A stretch of 64,000 nucleotides of DNA from an uncultured Atopobiaceae bacterium. Lineage in GTDB: Bacteria; Actinomycetota; Coriobacteriia; Coriobacteriales; Atopobiaceae. Shown here piece by piece: positions 52,401 to 60,662 of the stretch. Every line of letters starts with the position of its first letter. The first letter of the stretch is position 1. Location: NCBI GenBank assembly GCA_944322145.1, contig CALUNW010000008.1, positions 1-64,000 of the forward strand, written 5' to 3'. The notes under the pieces were generated by a model. The model was given only the letters and a program-made list of their open reading frames with translations. It was not told where the DNA came from and ran no database searches. Position numbers and translations under genes: made by a program.

Positions 52401-53405
52401 GGAGACGCCGATGGGGAAGTACTGCTTGTCCTCGGCGGACGAGACGGACTTGTCGCCGTCGAGCTCGACGCGCTGGACGGTCGGGTCGAGCGCGTAGCCC
52501 TCGGGCGCCCTCGTCTCCTTCACCCAGTAGGTGCCGGGGTCGAGCCCCTCGGCCGTGCCGGTGAAGCCCGAGCCGCTCGCGGCCACGGTGATGGCCGCCA
52601 CCTCCTCGGTGCAGGCCTCGTTGGCGTACACGCCGTACCGGGCGCCCTCGAGGCTCGCGGCGTAGGCGCCGTTGCCCTCGGTGTCCAGCGCTATGGCGTC
52701 GCCGGCGCTCTTGTCCACCGTCAGGTCGAAGCCGTGGGACACGGTGACCGATGCGTAGTAGAGGTCGCCGACGACCTTGCCCTTGATGGGGCCGATCGTG
52801 CAGGCGGGCGGGGTGGCGTGGAACATCAGGTCCTCGCCGTTGCCCTCGCCCCAGTAGATGCCCACGTGGCTTGCCGCGCCGCCGAGGGGGACGTCGCCGG
52901 AGGACTTCTCCCACACGAACAGGATGTCGCCCTTGGCGGGCCTGCTCGCGAGCAGGTCCTCCTTGCTGCTGAACACCCGGACGTCGCAGTTCGCGAACGC
53001 CCAGGTGTAGAGGGTCTCGGTGTTGGGCAGGCAGTTTTCGTCGGCGTGGCGCGGCTGCATGTCGTGGCGCAGCGTCGAGTCGGCGACGCCGGCCTCGTTG
53101 ATGAGCGCGTAGCTCACGAACGTCGAGCAGTCCATGCCGGCGCCGGGTCCGGCCTCGCGGTCGTCCATGGTGTAGGGCGTCCCCAGGTACCTGTCCTTGT
53201 GCGCCTCGAGGTTGGCGACGAAGGCCTCGGGGTCGAACCCGAGCCTCTCGGCGAATGTGACGCCCCTGCCGGACTCGTACGCCGGCTCCCCGGCCTGCGC
53301 GAGTGCGGGGGCCGCCCCGGCGAGCAGCGTGGCCGCCGCCAGCAGGAGCGCGAGCGCGCACCGCAGGATCTTCTCGGGCGCGTGCGCCCGTGTCTTGTCG
53401 TTCAT
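49470..53405 (-). CDS. Giant cell-wall-anchored protein: NlpC/P60 + SpaA + VaFE repeats
   Basis: This 1311-residue secreted protein has a signal peptide (cleavage near APALAQA, 33-37), then an NlpC/P60-like domain with Cys93 in GMDCSTFVSYAL and His in ASHVGIYWGEG. Several SpaA/Cna-B prealbumin-like repeats follow (each with YLVRETKAPEGY or TYWVKETRAPEGY-like ends), then three VaFE repeats near 900-1250 (EDVVAFESL, HRLVVFERL, AALVAFEEV). The C-terminus is a sorting signal YAKTG (1262-1266), hydrophobic helix and RARARR tail. SpaA domains form isopeptide bonds. It probably mediates contact between mating cells. ATG at 53405 has GGAGGGA. Confidence 0.9.
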   Translation of the reverse strand: MNDKTRAHAPEKILRCALALLLAAATLLAGAAPALAQAGEPAYESGRGVTFAERLGFDPEAFVANLEAHKDRYLGTPYTMDDREAGPGAGMDCSTFVSYALINEAGVADSTLRHDMQPRHADENCLPNTETLYTWAFANCDVRVFSSKEDLLASRPAKGDILFVWEKSSGDVPLGGAASHVGIYWGEGNGEDLMFHATPPACTIGPIKGKVVGDLYYASVTVSHGFDLTVDKSAGDAIALDTEGNGAYAASLEGARYGVYANEACTEEVAAITVAASGSGFTGTAEGLDPGTYWVKETRAPEGYALDPTVQRVELDGDKSVSSAEDKQYFPIGVSVVKLARDGQAAPEGDASFEGAKFRIDYPNGKSGVYRTGPDGRVSMRVDDGCFVEGDPLDVVDGSYVLQLGTYSITEVEAPQGCVIPEDATQTIEVTATDQLSPTSTQATFSNAFEGSLGYVQTPALGGVAVAKGDALLFDEDGTGGDGSYHNYAQGDASLAGAEFTVYNASAGRVCVDLDADGTIGDGESIAPGDPVVTIATEYDADLDAYVARTADRLLPYGTYLVRETKAPEGYTPEGAVEREFQVRGDGEVSEFFLEEGELNEVAAGGVRVVKSDAELGASEAIGGNGHTTDGAGTTLAGIEITITNASEHGVMVGGEWFHPGDEVMTIETAWNEEAGAYTAQTAPDALPYGTYTIQETATNDSYLLTDGEPRTFEVREDGAVVTADAEGGALEFRDQVVRNDLKLSKKADDTNESLQVPFAITNAATGETHVLVTDRNGQASTEASWNKHTENTNGNDRLLEAETITSDMMDPEAGIWFGLGEDGSAAPANDELGALPFGEYTLEELPCEANEGYELVAKTFWVERDSGAAEAVWMALDDQEGPKIGTTATDASDGDQVAQAAEKATVVDTVHYENLEFGGTYTLTGTLMVKSTGEPLLDAEGSPVTVTKEFTAENTNGSVDVEFTFDASLLAGEDVVAFESLSKDGVEVAVHADIEDSGQTVRFVDIATAASDAADGDKLVTGPEVVIADKVSFEGLTLGEGYALEATLMDAETGEPVKGADGNPVTATAEFTPNTTEGTQTVELSLDSAGLGGHRLVVFERLLDAQGALLAAHENIDDEGQSVTAVEIGTTLVDSADGDHTVENGTARLADTVEYKGLVAGETYTAHGTIMDKATGMPLEDAEGNPVTATAEFTPEASDGTVEVAFEFDASKVEEGAALVAFEEVLDASGNVVAVHQDIDDEGQTVVVDNPETPEVPESPYAKTGANAPSGVDPLAAGAVALAAVASVGGATLAIRSRARARRGRNGDAE

Positions 53406-53418
53406 GCTTCCCTCCGAT

Positions 53419-53910
53419 CTAGTTGGGCACGTCGCGCGAGGCCTGCCGCGCGCCCCCGCGCCCGAGCGAGTCGGCCCCGTCGCGCGCGGCGCCCGCGCGC
53501 TCCCTGAGGCTGCGCCCCCGGGCGTGCTGCTGCGCCCACGCGCGCCGGGCCTCCGTCAGGGCGTCCTTTATCTGCTGCGGCCTTACGCGGAGCTCCTCGC
53601 GCACCGGCTCCCCGTCGTCCCCGAGCACCACGTTGCCCTCGGCGTCGCGGGCGACGCGGGTGAGCCTGACCTCGCGGTCGGCGAGCAGCGGCACGACGCG
53701 CTGGTCCTCGTCGAACCTGCTCCGGTCGACGAACAGGGGGCTGAACCTGAAGCCCCCGACGGGCCTGCCGTCGATCACCGTGTCCGACGGCAGGGTCACG
53801 GAGTTGAGCGTCCTCTCCTCGCCGGTCGTCCGGTCGACGTAGGGGACGCCCTCCCTCACGAAGCTCTTGTGGAAGGACAGGTAGACCTTCCCTCCTCCTT
53901 CTGATCCCAT
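53419..53910 (-). CDS. Unrecognised 163-residue conjugation-module protein
   Basis: No family is recognised. The first 110 residues look like a beta-rich soluble domain (KVYLSFHKSFVREG, VTLPSDTVIDGRPVGGFRFS, VVPLLADREVRLTRVARD), followed by a charged helical tail ending RQASRDVPN. There is no signal peptide or membrane segment. ATG at 53910 has GAGGAG upstream. It lies between the VirB6-like gene and the surface protein. Confidence 0.6.
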   Translation of the reverse strand: MGSEGGGKVYLSFHKSFVREGVPYVDRTTGEERTLNSVTLPSDTVIDGRPVGGFRFSPLFVDRSRFDEDQRVVPLLADREVRLTRVARDAEGNVVLGDDGEPVREELRVRPQQIKDALTEARRAWAQQHARGRSLRERAGAARDGADSLGRGGARQASRDVPN

Positions 53911-53994
53911 CTGCTTCTCCTCTCTTCTCTCTGTTTTGCGGGCCGCGCTCCGCGACGCCGCCCTCGCCCCCTTCCCGCGCCGCGCCCATATGGG

Positions 53995-54033
53995 GAGGGC
54001 CCGCCTCCACCTGTGAGGTGGGGACGGGCCCTC
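53995..54033 (-). terminator. Strong hairpin after the VirB6-like gene
   Basis: GAGGGCCCG (53995-54003) pairs with CGGGCCCTC (54025-54033), extended inward by CCACCT/AGGTGG. It lies 32 bases past the VirB6-like stop. It may end or attenuate transcription before the surface-protein genes. Confidence 0.6.
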
Positions 54034-54064
54034 CGGTTTCGATGCGTCGGTCCGGGCGGTCCGC

Positions 54065-55090
54065 TCAGCCGCCCATGACGTCGCGCGCCCAGGCGCCGCT
54101 CTTGACGAGGCTCAGGATGAGCAGGACGCACATCGCGAGGTACTGCAGCGCGTAGGAGAGCCCGCCCACCACCGAGTCGACGGGCGTGCCGGTGCCGGCG
54201 GACACCGCGTTGAGGCCCGACAGGACGATGGGGAAGCTCACCAGCACGACGAGGATCACGACGCCCGCGATGCAGACCCCGGCGAAGTTCCTGAGGAACC
54301 CGATCCCGAGCTGCCTCGTCTCGTCGAGCGCGAGCAGGCTCAGGGGTATGGGGGCGAAGCAGGCGTAGACGTAGATCTGCACGCAGCGCGCCCAGCTGAC
54401 GACCAGGGCGACCACGTAGGCGACGATCACCACGAGCCAGCTCACCACGGCGACGAGCATCATCGCGACCAGCGAGGGCACGTCGTCCTCCTGGGTGACG
54501 AGGCTCACCTCGCTCAGGTCGAGCTGGGACCCCGCGCCGAAAAGGGCGATGATCCGCTCTATGGCAAGTCGCGTCACCTCGTACACCACCTGGCAGAGCT
54601 CGAAGCTGTGCTGTATGAGGAACAGGAACACCGCGAAGAACACCAGCAGGAAAACGACCTCCCTGACCGCCGGCATGGACTGGCTGCCCTCCATGCGCTG
54701 GCTGATCTTTATGAGCTGCGCGGTGAACACGAACGACAGGATCCCGCAGCCTATGGGCAGGATGGCGTTCTCCCACGCGCCGTAGGCGATGTCGTACATG
54801 CTGATCCCACCGGCGTTCCCCAGCATCTGGTCGAACCCCTCGGAGAGGATGCCGTCGTAGCCGATGGAGGCGAGCACCTGCACCTGCCCCGAGAAGATCC
54901 AGTTGCAGATGCCGCGGAGCTGCTCGCAGAGCCAGGCGTTGATGTCCTCGGCGATGCCGGCGTAGGCGGGCCGCGGGAAGAGCAGCGCCGCGAGGACCAC
55001 CGCGAACGAGGCCGCTGCCGCCGCGAGGGGGAGCCTGGCCGTGCGCCGGCGTGCGGGCGCCGTCCCCGGCGCCGGGTTCCGTTTCGTCAT
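54065..55090 (-). CDS. VirB6/TrbL-like conjugation membrane protein
   Basis: This 341-residue protein has an N-terminal signal-like hydrophobic segment (~20-43) and five to six further membrane helices (AILPIGCGILSFVFTAQLI, VVFLLVFFAVFLFLIQ, LVAMMLVAVVSWLVVIVAYV, and others). The topology and its place between VirB4/hydrolase genes and surface genes match the polytopic channel component of Gram-positive type IV secretion systems. Sequence divergence makes the name topological rather than by motif. Confidence 0.78.
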   Translation of the reverse strand: MTKRNPAPGTAPARRRTARLPLAAAAASFAVVLAALLFPRPAYAGIAEDINAWLCEQLRGICNWIFSGQVQVLASIGYDGILSEGFDQMLGNAGGISMYDIAYGAWENAILPIGCGILSFVFTAQLIKISQRMEGSQSMPAVREVVFLLVFFAVFLFLIQHSFELCQVVYEVTRLAIERIIALFGAGSQLDLSEVSLVTQEDDVPSLVAMMLVAVVSWLVVIVAYVVALVVSWARCVQIYVYACFAPIPLSLLALDETRQLGIGFLRNFAGVCIAGVVILVVLVSFPIVLSGLNAVSAGTGTPVDSVVGGLSYALQYLAMCVLLILSLVKSGAWARDVMGG

Positions 55091-55100
55091 GGCGGGCCTC

Positions 55101-55826
55101 CTAGAGAACCGTGAACGCGCCGTCGGCCCACTGGACGGTGACGATCGTCGAGGCGTTGTCGTCGAGGTGGAAGGTCGCCGAGACCATGCCGCTCGCGAGG
55201 TCGAGGAAGACCTCGCCGTCGAAGGAGGCGCTGGACGCCTGCGGGCTGCGCCGGGCGGCGTAGGCCCCGATCGCGGCCCTGAGCGCGCCCTCGTCGCCGC
55301 CCACGAGCTCGAGGTAGCGCTCGTCGAGCCCGGTGACCTCGAAGGGGCCGCCCCCGCCCTCGCTCGCCACGTAGCTCGGCGCGGCCGAGAAGGCGTCGGA
55401 CGCCACGGCCGCGGGCTCCCCGTCCTCGAGCGTCACGATGAGGGTCGCCACCGAGCCGTCCTCGAGGGTCAGCGTGACGATCGCCTGCCCGTCGGCCTCG
55501 GCCTCATCGGCCGCGGAGTAGGCGAGCGCGCTTACCGTACCGTCCCCCGTGCTCTCGACCAGCGATCGGTCGGTGACCTGGAGGGTGGCGCCGCTGCCGT
55601 CCTCCGCGACCCACGACGTGCCCGCCGCCGCCTCGAGCGTCGACGCCGCGGCTTCGGCGGGGCCCGCCTGCTGCTGCGCCTGCTCGGGCGCCGACCCTCC
55701 CGCGCCCTGGCCCGCTCCCGCGGGGCCCGCCGCGGCGCAGCGCGCGATGGTCGAGGCGAGCAGGACGACGAGCGCCCCTGCCGCGGCGACGGCGATGACC
55801 TTGCTCCTCTTGCCGTTCTTCCTCAT
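55101..55826 (-). CDS. Membrane-anchored protein of unknown function (conjugation module)
   Basis: This 241-residue protein has an N-terminal anchor (KVIAVAAAGALVVLLASTIA, ~9-28, with Cys30 possibly a lipid site), an Ala/Gly/Gln-rich linker (APEQAQQQAGPAEAAAS) and an extracellular beta-rich domain. It occupies the place of VirB8/TcpC-like or conjugative transposon accessory proteins next to the P60 hydrolase, but I see no diagnostic motif. ATG at 55826 has a GGGAGA site. Confidence 0.65.
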   Translation of the reverse strand: MRKNGKRSKVIAVAAAGALVVLLASTIARCAAAGPAGAGQGAGGSAPEQAQQQAGPAEAAASTLEAAAGTSWVAEDGSGATLQVTDRSLVESTGDGTVSALAYSAADEAEADGQAIVTLTLEDGSVATLIVTLEDGEPAAVASDAFSAAPSYVASEGGGGPFEVTGLDERYLELVGGDEGALRAAIGAYAARRSPQASSASFDGEVFLDLASGMVSATFHLDDNASTIVTVQWADGAFTVL

Positions 55827-55840
55827 CTTTTGTCTCCCTT

Positions 55841-57538
55841 CTATCCGGTGTGCCTGAGCGCGCAGGTGAACGAGCTGATCCCGGTCGACATCTTGCAGAC
55901 GTCCCCCGGCTTGGGCTCGTGGATGTAGCGGTCGCCGCCTATGTAGATGGCGACGTGCCCGGGGCGGTAGAGGATGTCCCCGGGGCGCGCCTGCGAGAGG
56001 GGGAAGGCGGTGAGCTCCCTTCGCTGGTCCTCGGTGTAGTGGCTGATCTGGATGCCCGCCTGGCGGTAGCAGTACTGCGTGAGGCCGCTGCAGTCGAGCC
56101 CGACCCCGGGGGTCGAGCCTCCCCACACGTAGGGGACGCCGAGCTGGCTGTACGCCGCCTGCACGATCGCGTCGCCCGCCCCGCCGCCGCTCTCCCAGTC
56201 CTCGAGGCTCATGCCGTCGAAGCGGTAGAGGCCGTAGGTCGCCATGATGTCCTTGAGCGTTTCGACGTAGTCGGAGCTGGTGGCGTACCCGGCGTCCTTG
56301 AGGCCCTCGGCCATGAGGTCCGAGTCCTTCTCCTCGATCGCCTCCCTGATGAGCGCGTTGTCCCGGTAGCGCGGGCTCTGGAGCAGGACCCTGCTGCGGA
56401 AGACGACGCAGTCGCGCGGCGACGCGAAGCTCGTGAAGTCGGCGGTCACGGTCACGTGCTGCCCGCCGTACTCCTCGCCGGTCTGCCAGCTCGACTTCCC
56501 CGTCACCTCGGGGCACCCCGCGAAGCTCGGCGACCACTTGATGCCGAACAGGTTGTTGTCCCGCTCGGCGAGCCCTGAGAGGTGGTCCCCGACGCCTGAC
56601 TCGCAGATGATCTGGGCGATGGTGCACCCTGCCGGGTGCCCGTACTCCTCCTGGCACTCGAGGGCGGCCTCCACCATCTCGTAGGTGACGTAGGGCGGCA
56701 GGCCCTCGAGGGAGGCCTTGGAGGCCTCGTTCGTCCAGAAGCCGAAGAGCGCCCCGACGAGGCTCGAGAGCATGACCACGGCGAGCACCGCGGCGAGGGC
56801 TCCGGCGAGCACGCCCGCGAGGGGCGCGGCGATGGAGGAGAGGGCCGCCGCCACGGCGCCGGCCGCCTTCCCCCTCGCCGCCGAGGATGCCGCCGACCTC
56901 CCGAGCCGGGTGGCGGCGGACCGTGACGCCGCCCAGTTGCGGCGCCGCTGGGCCGAGCGCATGACCGGCCGGCCTCCCTTCCCGCGCCCCCTTCGCGCCG
57001 GGCTGCCGGCCTTCTTCCCCCGTCCCCGGGCGGTCGCGCGCGGGTGCGGGGCGGCCGCGCCCCGGCTCCCCGAGCGGCGTCGGGTGGGCGCCGTCCCCGC
57101 CGGGCCCTCCCCAGGCGTATGGGCGGGGGCTCCGGGGGCATCCCGGGCGCGCGCTGGACTGCTCCTCCGCGCCCCGGGCGTCGCCGCCGACCGTTGTCCG
57201 GGCTCCCGCGGCGCGCCCTCGCGCTCCGGGCGGCTCGCGTCCCCCTTCCTCGGGGTCGCCCGGCGCGAGCGGGCGCCCGCCGCCGCGCGGGCGGCGCGGT
57301 AGGGCCCGGAGACGCCCTCGAGCTCGTCCGAGTCGTCCAGCTCCTCCACGGCGGCGTCCGCGGCCGGCCCCGCGAGGCGCGGGAGGGCGCGGCGCGGCTG
57401 GGGGGAGGCCGCCGCCCTCGCGCCCCGCCTCATGCCGAACGTCCCGCCCCCTGCGGTCTCGAACGTGTCCCGCCCGGCGTCGAACTCCTCGGTGGAGCTG
57501 AAGCCCGCCTTGCGGCGCCCCGCGCTACGGCCGTCCAT
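55841..57538 (-). CDS. VirB1-like cell-wall hydrolase: glucosaminidase + NlpC/P60
   Basis: This 565-residue protein has a ~195-residue Arg/Ala/Gly/Pro-rich cytoplasmic or disordered N-terminus, a membrane anchor near 230-262, a glucosaminidase-type domain (TIAQIICESGVGDHLSGLAERDNNLFGIKW, in part) and a C-terminal NlpC/P60 domain with catalytic Cys in VGLDCSGLTQYCYRQAG and His in PGHVAIYIGGDRYIHEP (in part). It opens peptidoglycan for the secretion channel, like Tn916 Orf14. ATG at 57538 is used; GTG at 57547 is possible. It overlaps the VirB4 stop by 14 bases. Confidence 0.88.
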   Translation of the reverse strand: MDGRSAGRRKAGFSSTEEFDAGRDTFETAGGGTFGMRRGARAAASPQPRRALPRLAGPAADAAVEELDDSDELEGVSGPYRAARAAAGARSRRATPRKGDASRPEREGAPREPGQRSAATPGARRSSPARARDAPGAPAHTPGEGPAGTAPTRRRSGSRGAAAPHPRATARGRGKKAGSPARRGRGKGGRPVMRSAQRRRNWAASRSAATRLGRSAASSAARGKAAGAVAAALSSIAAPLAGVLAGALAAVLAVVMLSSLVGALFGFWTNEASKASLEGLPPYVTYEMVEAALECQEEYGHPAGCTIAQIICESGVGDHLSGLAERDNNLFGIKWSPSFAGCPEVTGKSSWQTGEEYGGQHVTVTADFTSFASPRDCVVFRSRVLLQSPRYRDNALIREAIEEKDSDLMAEGLKDAGYATSSDYVETLKDIMATYGLYRFDGMSLEDWESGGGAGDAIVQAAYSQLGVPYVWGGSTPGVGLDCSGLTQYCYRQAGIQISHYTEDQRRELTAFPLSQARPGDILYRPGHVAIYIGGDRYIHEPKPGDVCKMSTGISSFTCALRHTG

Positions 57539-59954
57539 CTTCGGCACCCGCGCGCTTGATGGCGGCGATCTCGTCCGCCTTCGTGTTCCAGAGGTCGTAG
57601 AGCCTGCCGTGCGGCCAGTCGTCGACGATGGGCACCCGCGCGGCGCCTGCGATGAGCAGCCCCTCGCCCGGCTTGACGCTGTCGTCGATGTAGCCGAGCT
57701 CCTGCTCGGACAGGTTGAGCAGCTCCCGCCACTTCTCCCCGTCGGTGAGCGACTGCTTGAACAGCATGAGGAAGTCGCTGTTGAGGATCAGGGTGCGCCC
57801 CTGCGGGTTGTCGAGCAGGTAGGTGGCGTTCTGCGTGATCCCCGTCGCGATGAGCCCGAACTTGCGCCCCTCCGCCCACAGCCGCGAGAGGTACCCGATG
57901 GTGGCGGGGTGGCCGAAGAGGCCCTGGACCTCGTCCACGTAGAGCCAGGTCGTCACGCCACGCTCGAAGTTGCGGTACATGCGGTTGCGGATGAACTCGA
58001 GGGCGGCGACCATGGCGAACGCGAGCATGCTGTCGGGCAGGTCGCGGAAGCTGAAGCACGTCATGGGGGCGTCGAACTCGACGTTGCTGGGGTGGTTGAA
58101 GATCGAGAGGGCGCCCTCGACGTAGCGCTCCAGCCGCAGCGCCACGAAGCGGGCCTCGGGCTCCGGCTGGCGCACGAGCTCGTCGTGGACGTCGCCGATG
58201 AGCAGCTCGCGCCCCTCCGCGCGGGCGCGGGCGAGGGCGGCGCCGAAGCAGCGGCTCACGATGGAGCGCTCGGCGTCCGTCTGGCGCTCGTCGCCGTCGG
58301 CCATGGAGGCGCCGCACAGCGCGATGAGCGCCTCGGCCTTCGACGCCGCCTGGAGCTGCTCCGCCTGGTGGGAGACGTCCGCCATCCCCATGGGGTTGAG
58401 GTGGTTGCCCGAGTCGGGGGAGAGGCGGACGTGCCGTCCGCCGCAGGCCTCGGTGATGGGGCCGAACTCCTGGGCGGGGTCGAGGATGATGATCTCGTCT
58501 TCCGGGTACGCGAGCCTGGTGTTCGTGATCTCGCGCTTGGTCTGGAAGCTCTTGCCGCTTCCGGGCTTGCCGCCGACGAACCCCATGGGGCTCGCGAGCC
58601 TCTTGCGGTTGGCGATGACGAGGTTGAGCGAGTGGCGGTTCTGGCCGTAGTAGCCGCCGCCCTCCTCGTTGAGCTCGAGGGTGGCGAACGGGCTCTGGAT
58701 GGCTATCTCGTCGGTGAGCATGTAGCGCTCCACGTCGACCTCACTCGTTCCCAGCGGCAGGGCGGAGTTCAGGCCCTCGCGCTGCCGGTAGTGCAGCGGC
58801 GCGAGCTCGATCCCGTTGGCCTGGGCGGTCGAGACGAGGCGCCCGACCCGGTCCTCGAGCTCCTCGCGGGACGGCGCGTAGGTCATCGCCACGCCGCAGT
58901 AGCGGAACAGGCGCTGGCTGTCGTCCTTGAGGCGCTCGAACATGTCCTGCGCCTCGTCGCGCGTGTAGCGCAGCTCGGCGGGGAGCAGGGTGTAGTCGTA
59001 GCCCCTCTTGACGGCGCTCATCTGGTCCTCCACGACCTCCTTGTCGATCCAGTTGAGGCGCTGCTTGACGAAGCCGATGGCCTTGTTCTGCTCGAGCGCG
59101 CGCACGTGGGCCGAGATGACGAGGGGGATCGGAAGGTCGACCATGTCGGCGAGGCAACGGTCCGACAGGTTGCTCTCGAACCGGCGGAACGCGAGCACCT
59201 GGAACCACGTGCCGTCCATGGTGAAGGCCGAGGCGGAGCCCTGCGGCTTGAAGTCGATGAGGTTCGGGGCCACGAGGTCCTTCGTCGTGGTGCCCCGGTG
59301 CGTCGCGACCTCCGACCAGTCGACGGGGAGCGGGGGCTCGGCGGGCCTGAGCATCGAGCGCAGGAGCCCCGCACGCTCGGCGCCGTCGAGCGGGGAGAGG
59401 TCGCTCCTGATCCCCGTGAGCACGCCGGAGGCCATCGAGCGCATCCGGGCGAGCGCGGGGACGGCGTGCTCCGCGTCCGGGGCGTCCACGGCGAAGGTTA
59501 TGTAGCGCTCGCGCACGAGGTTGGAGACGCCCTCGCGCATCTTCGCGTTGAGGACGTCGTTGTACTCCTCGGCCAGTGGCCCGGTCGGGTCGTCGCGGAC
59601 CTCGAAGAAGGTGCGGTTGCCGATCTCGGACTCGTGGATGGGGCGCGTGACGAGGGTCGTCTGCATGGAGACCTCGGGCGTGAGGCCGTTGTAGAGCATG
59701 CGCATGCGCTTGCACACCGCCGCCTGGGCCTCGTCGCTCGCCGACTGGTAGCTGATGTCGCCGAAGCGGTAGGTCCTGCTGTACCTGCCGAGGTCGTTCA
59801 TCGCGACTCCGTCGCGGAAGAGCGCGAGGTAGGACACGGCGTCCGCGGTCCTCGCCCTGCGCCTCCCCCTCTTCGGCGCCCTCCTCCGCTCCCGCTTCTT
59901 CTCCTCAGCGGGCCTGTAGTGCTTGGGCTTCTCCCGCCTGAAGGGTGGGCGCAT
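57525..59954 (-). CDS. VirB4-like type IV secretion ATPase
   Basis: This 809-residue motor ATPase of conjugative transfer has an N-terminal partner-binding domain (~1-420), Walker A GFVGGKPGSGKS near residue 455, Walker B TTWLYVDEVQGLFGHP near 680, and downstream GLIATGITQN. ATG at 59954 has a GGTGAGG site; GTG at 59963 is an alternative. It overlaps the PrgI gene, as is usual for this pair. Confidence 0.93.
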   Translation of the reverse strand: MRPPFRREKPKHYRPAEEKKRERRRAPKRGRRRARTADAVSYLALFRDGVAMNDLGRYSRTYRFGDISYQSASDEAQAAVCKRMRMLYNGLTPEVSMQTTLVTRPIHESEIGNRTFFEVRDDPTGPLAEEYNDVLNAKMREGVSNLVRERYITFAVDAPDAEHAVPALARMRSMASGVLTGIRSDLSPLDGAERAGLLRSMLRPAEPPLPVDWSEVATHRGTTTKDLVAPNLIDFKPQGSASAFTMDGTWFQVLAFRRFESNLSDRCLADMVDLPIPLVISAHVRALEQNKAIGFVKQRLNWIDKEVVEDQMSAVKRGYDYTLLPAELRYTRDEAQDMFERLKDDSQRLFRYCGVAMTYAPSREELEDRVGRLVSTAQANGIELAPLHYRQREGLNSALPLGTSEVDVERYMLTDEIAIQSPFATLELNEEGGGYYGQNRHSLNLVIANRKRLASPMGFVGGKPGSGKSFQTKREITNTRLAYPEDEIIILDPAQEFGPITEACGGRHVRLSPDSGNHLNPMGMADVSHQAEQLQAASKAEALIALCGASMADGDERQTDAERSIVSRCFGAALARARAEGRELLIGDVHDELVRQPEPEARFVALRLERYVEGALSIFNHPSNVEFDAPMTCFSFRDLPDSMLAFAMVAALEFIRNRMYRNFERGVTTWLYVDEVQGLFGHPATIGYLSRLWAEGRKFGLIATGITQNATYLLDNPQGRTLILNSDFLMLFKQSLTDGEKWRELLNLSEQELGYIDDSVKPGEGLLIAGAARVPIVDDWPHGRLYDLWNTKADEIAAIKRAGAEDGRP

Positions 59955-60348
59955 AGTCCTCACCGACCTTTCTCATGAGCTTCCTGAACTTCCTCCGGGT
60001 CACCGACGGCCTCGCGGCCGCGGCGGCAGGGCCGGGGGCCTCCTGCGAGGGGGACCGGTAGACGAGGGTCCCGTCCGCGGTCAGATGCCGGAGCGCGAGC
60101 GGGACAAAGCGCTCGAGGCGCATCCCCCTGGGCCTCCAGAACCCGAGCAGCCAGAACGGCATCGACGAGGCCATGACGGGCAGGCTCGCGTCCGCCACGG
60201 GGATCCCCAGGCAGAGATGGCAGGCCGCCGCCGAGGCGAGGGACGCGGCGACGCCCGCGGCGATGCAGGCGACCATGCGCGCCGAGAGCTTCCCGACGAC
60301 CTTCTCCTCGTACTCCCCGATGTCCTTGTGGACGTAGGTGTGCTGCAT
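59905..60348 (-). CDS. PrgI family membrane protein
   Basis: This 147-residue protein begins TYVHKDIGEYEEKVVGKLSA, contains two membrane helices in the centre (~26-45 and ~55-72), and continues with RPRGMRLERFVPLALRHL and a basic tail. This is the PrgI pattern, the VirB3-like partner that sits immediately before virB4 in Gram-positive conjugation systems. Confidence 0.88.
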   Translation of the reverse strand: MQHTYVHKDIGEYEEKVVGKLSARMVACIAAGVAASLASAAACHLCLGIPVADASLPVMASSMPFWLLGFWRPRGMRLERFVPLALRHLTADGTLVYRSPSQEAPGPAAAAARPSVTRRKFRKLMRKVGEDYAPTLQAGEAQALQAR

Positions 60349-60358
60349 GCCGGCCCCC

Positions 60359-60580
60359 TCAGCTCGGCATCCAGCTCGTGTCGAGCTGGCCGAAGTAGAC
60401 CGCGGCGGCGATGATGATCGCGCCGCCGGCGATGGTCGCGATGGCGCTCGCCAGCTGCGCGCCCCCGCCGCCGGTCTCCGAGCGGATGGCGATGCCGAGG
60501 CTTACCGCGCCCCACACGACGACGAAGCCGCCGAGGAAGGTCACGCAGCCGCTGACGAGGCTGATGATGTTTGCGAGCAT
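60359..60580 (-). CDS. Maff2/TrbC-like small membrane protein
   Basis: This 73-residue protein has two hydrophobic segments (ISLVSGCVTFLGGFVVVWGAV and ATIAGGAIIIAAAVYFG) around a polar Gly-rich turn, as in Maff2/VirB2-like proteins that occur between the coupling protein and PrgI genes. It may be the pilin-like subunit of the channel. A GC-rich hairpin (60608-60630) separates it from VirD4 upstream. Confidence 0.75.
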   Translation of the reverse strand: MLANIISLVSGCVTFLGGFVVVWGAVSLGIAIRSETGGGGAQLASAIATIAGGAIIIAAAVYFGQLDTSWMPS

Positions 60581-60662
60581 TGGCTTACCCCCTTGCCCTT
60601 CGCGGGGCCCGCCGCCCCGGTGGCGGCGGGTCCCCTCCTGACAAGGGGTCGCCGGCGCGCGG

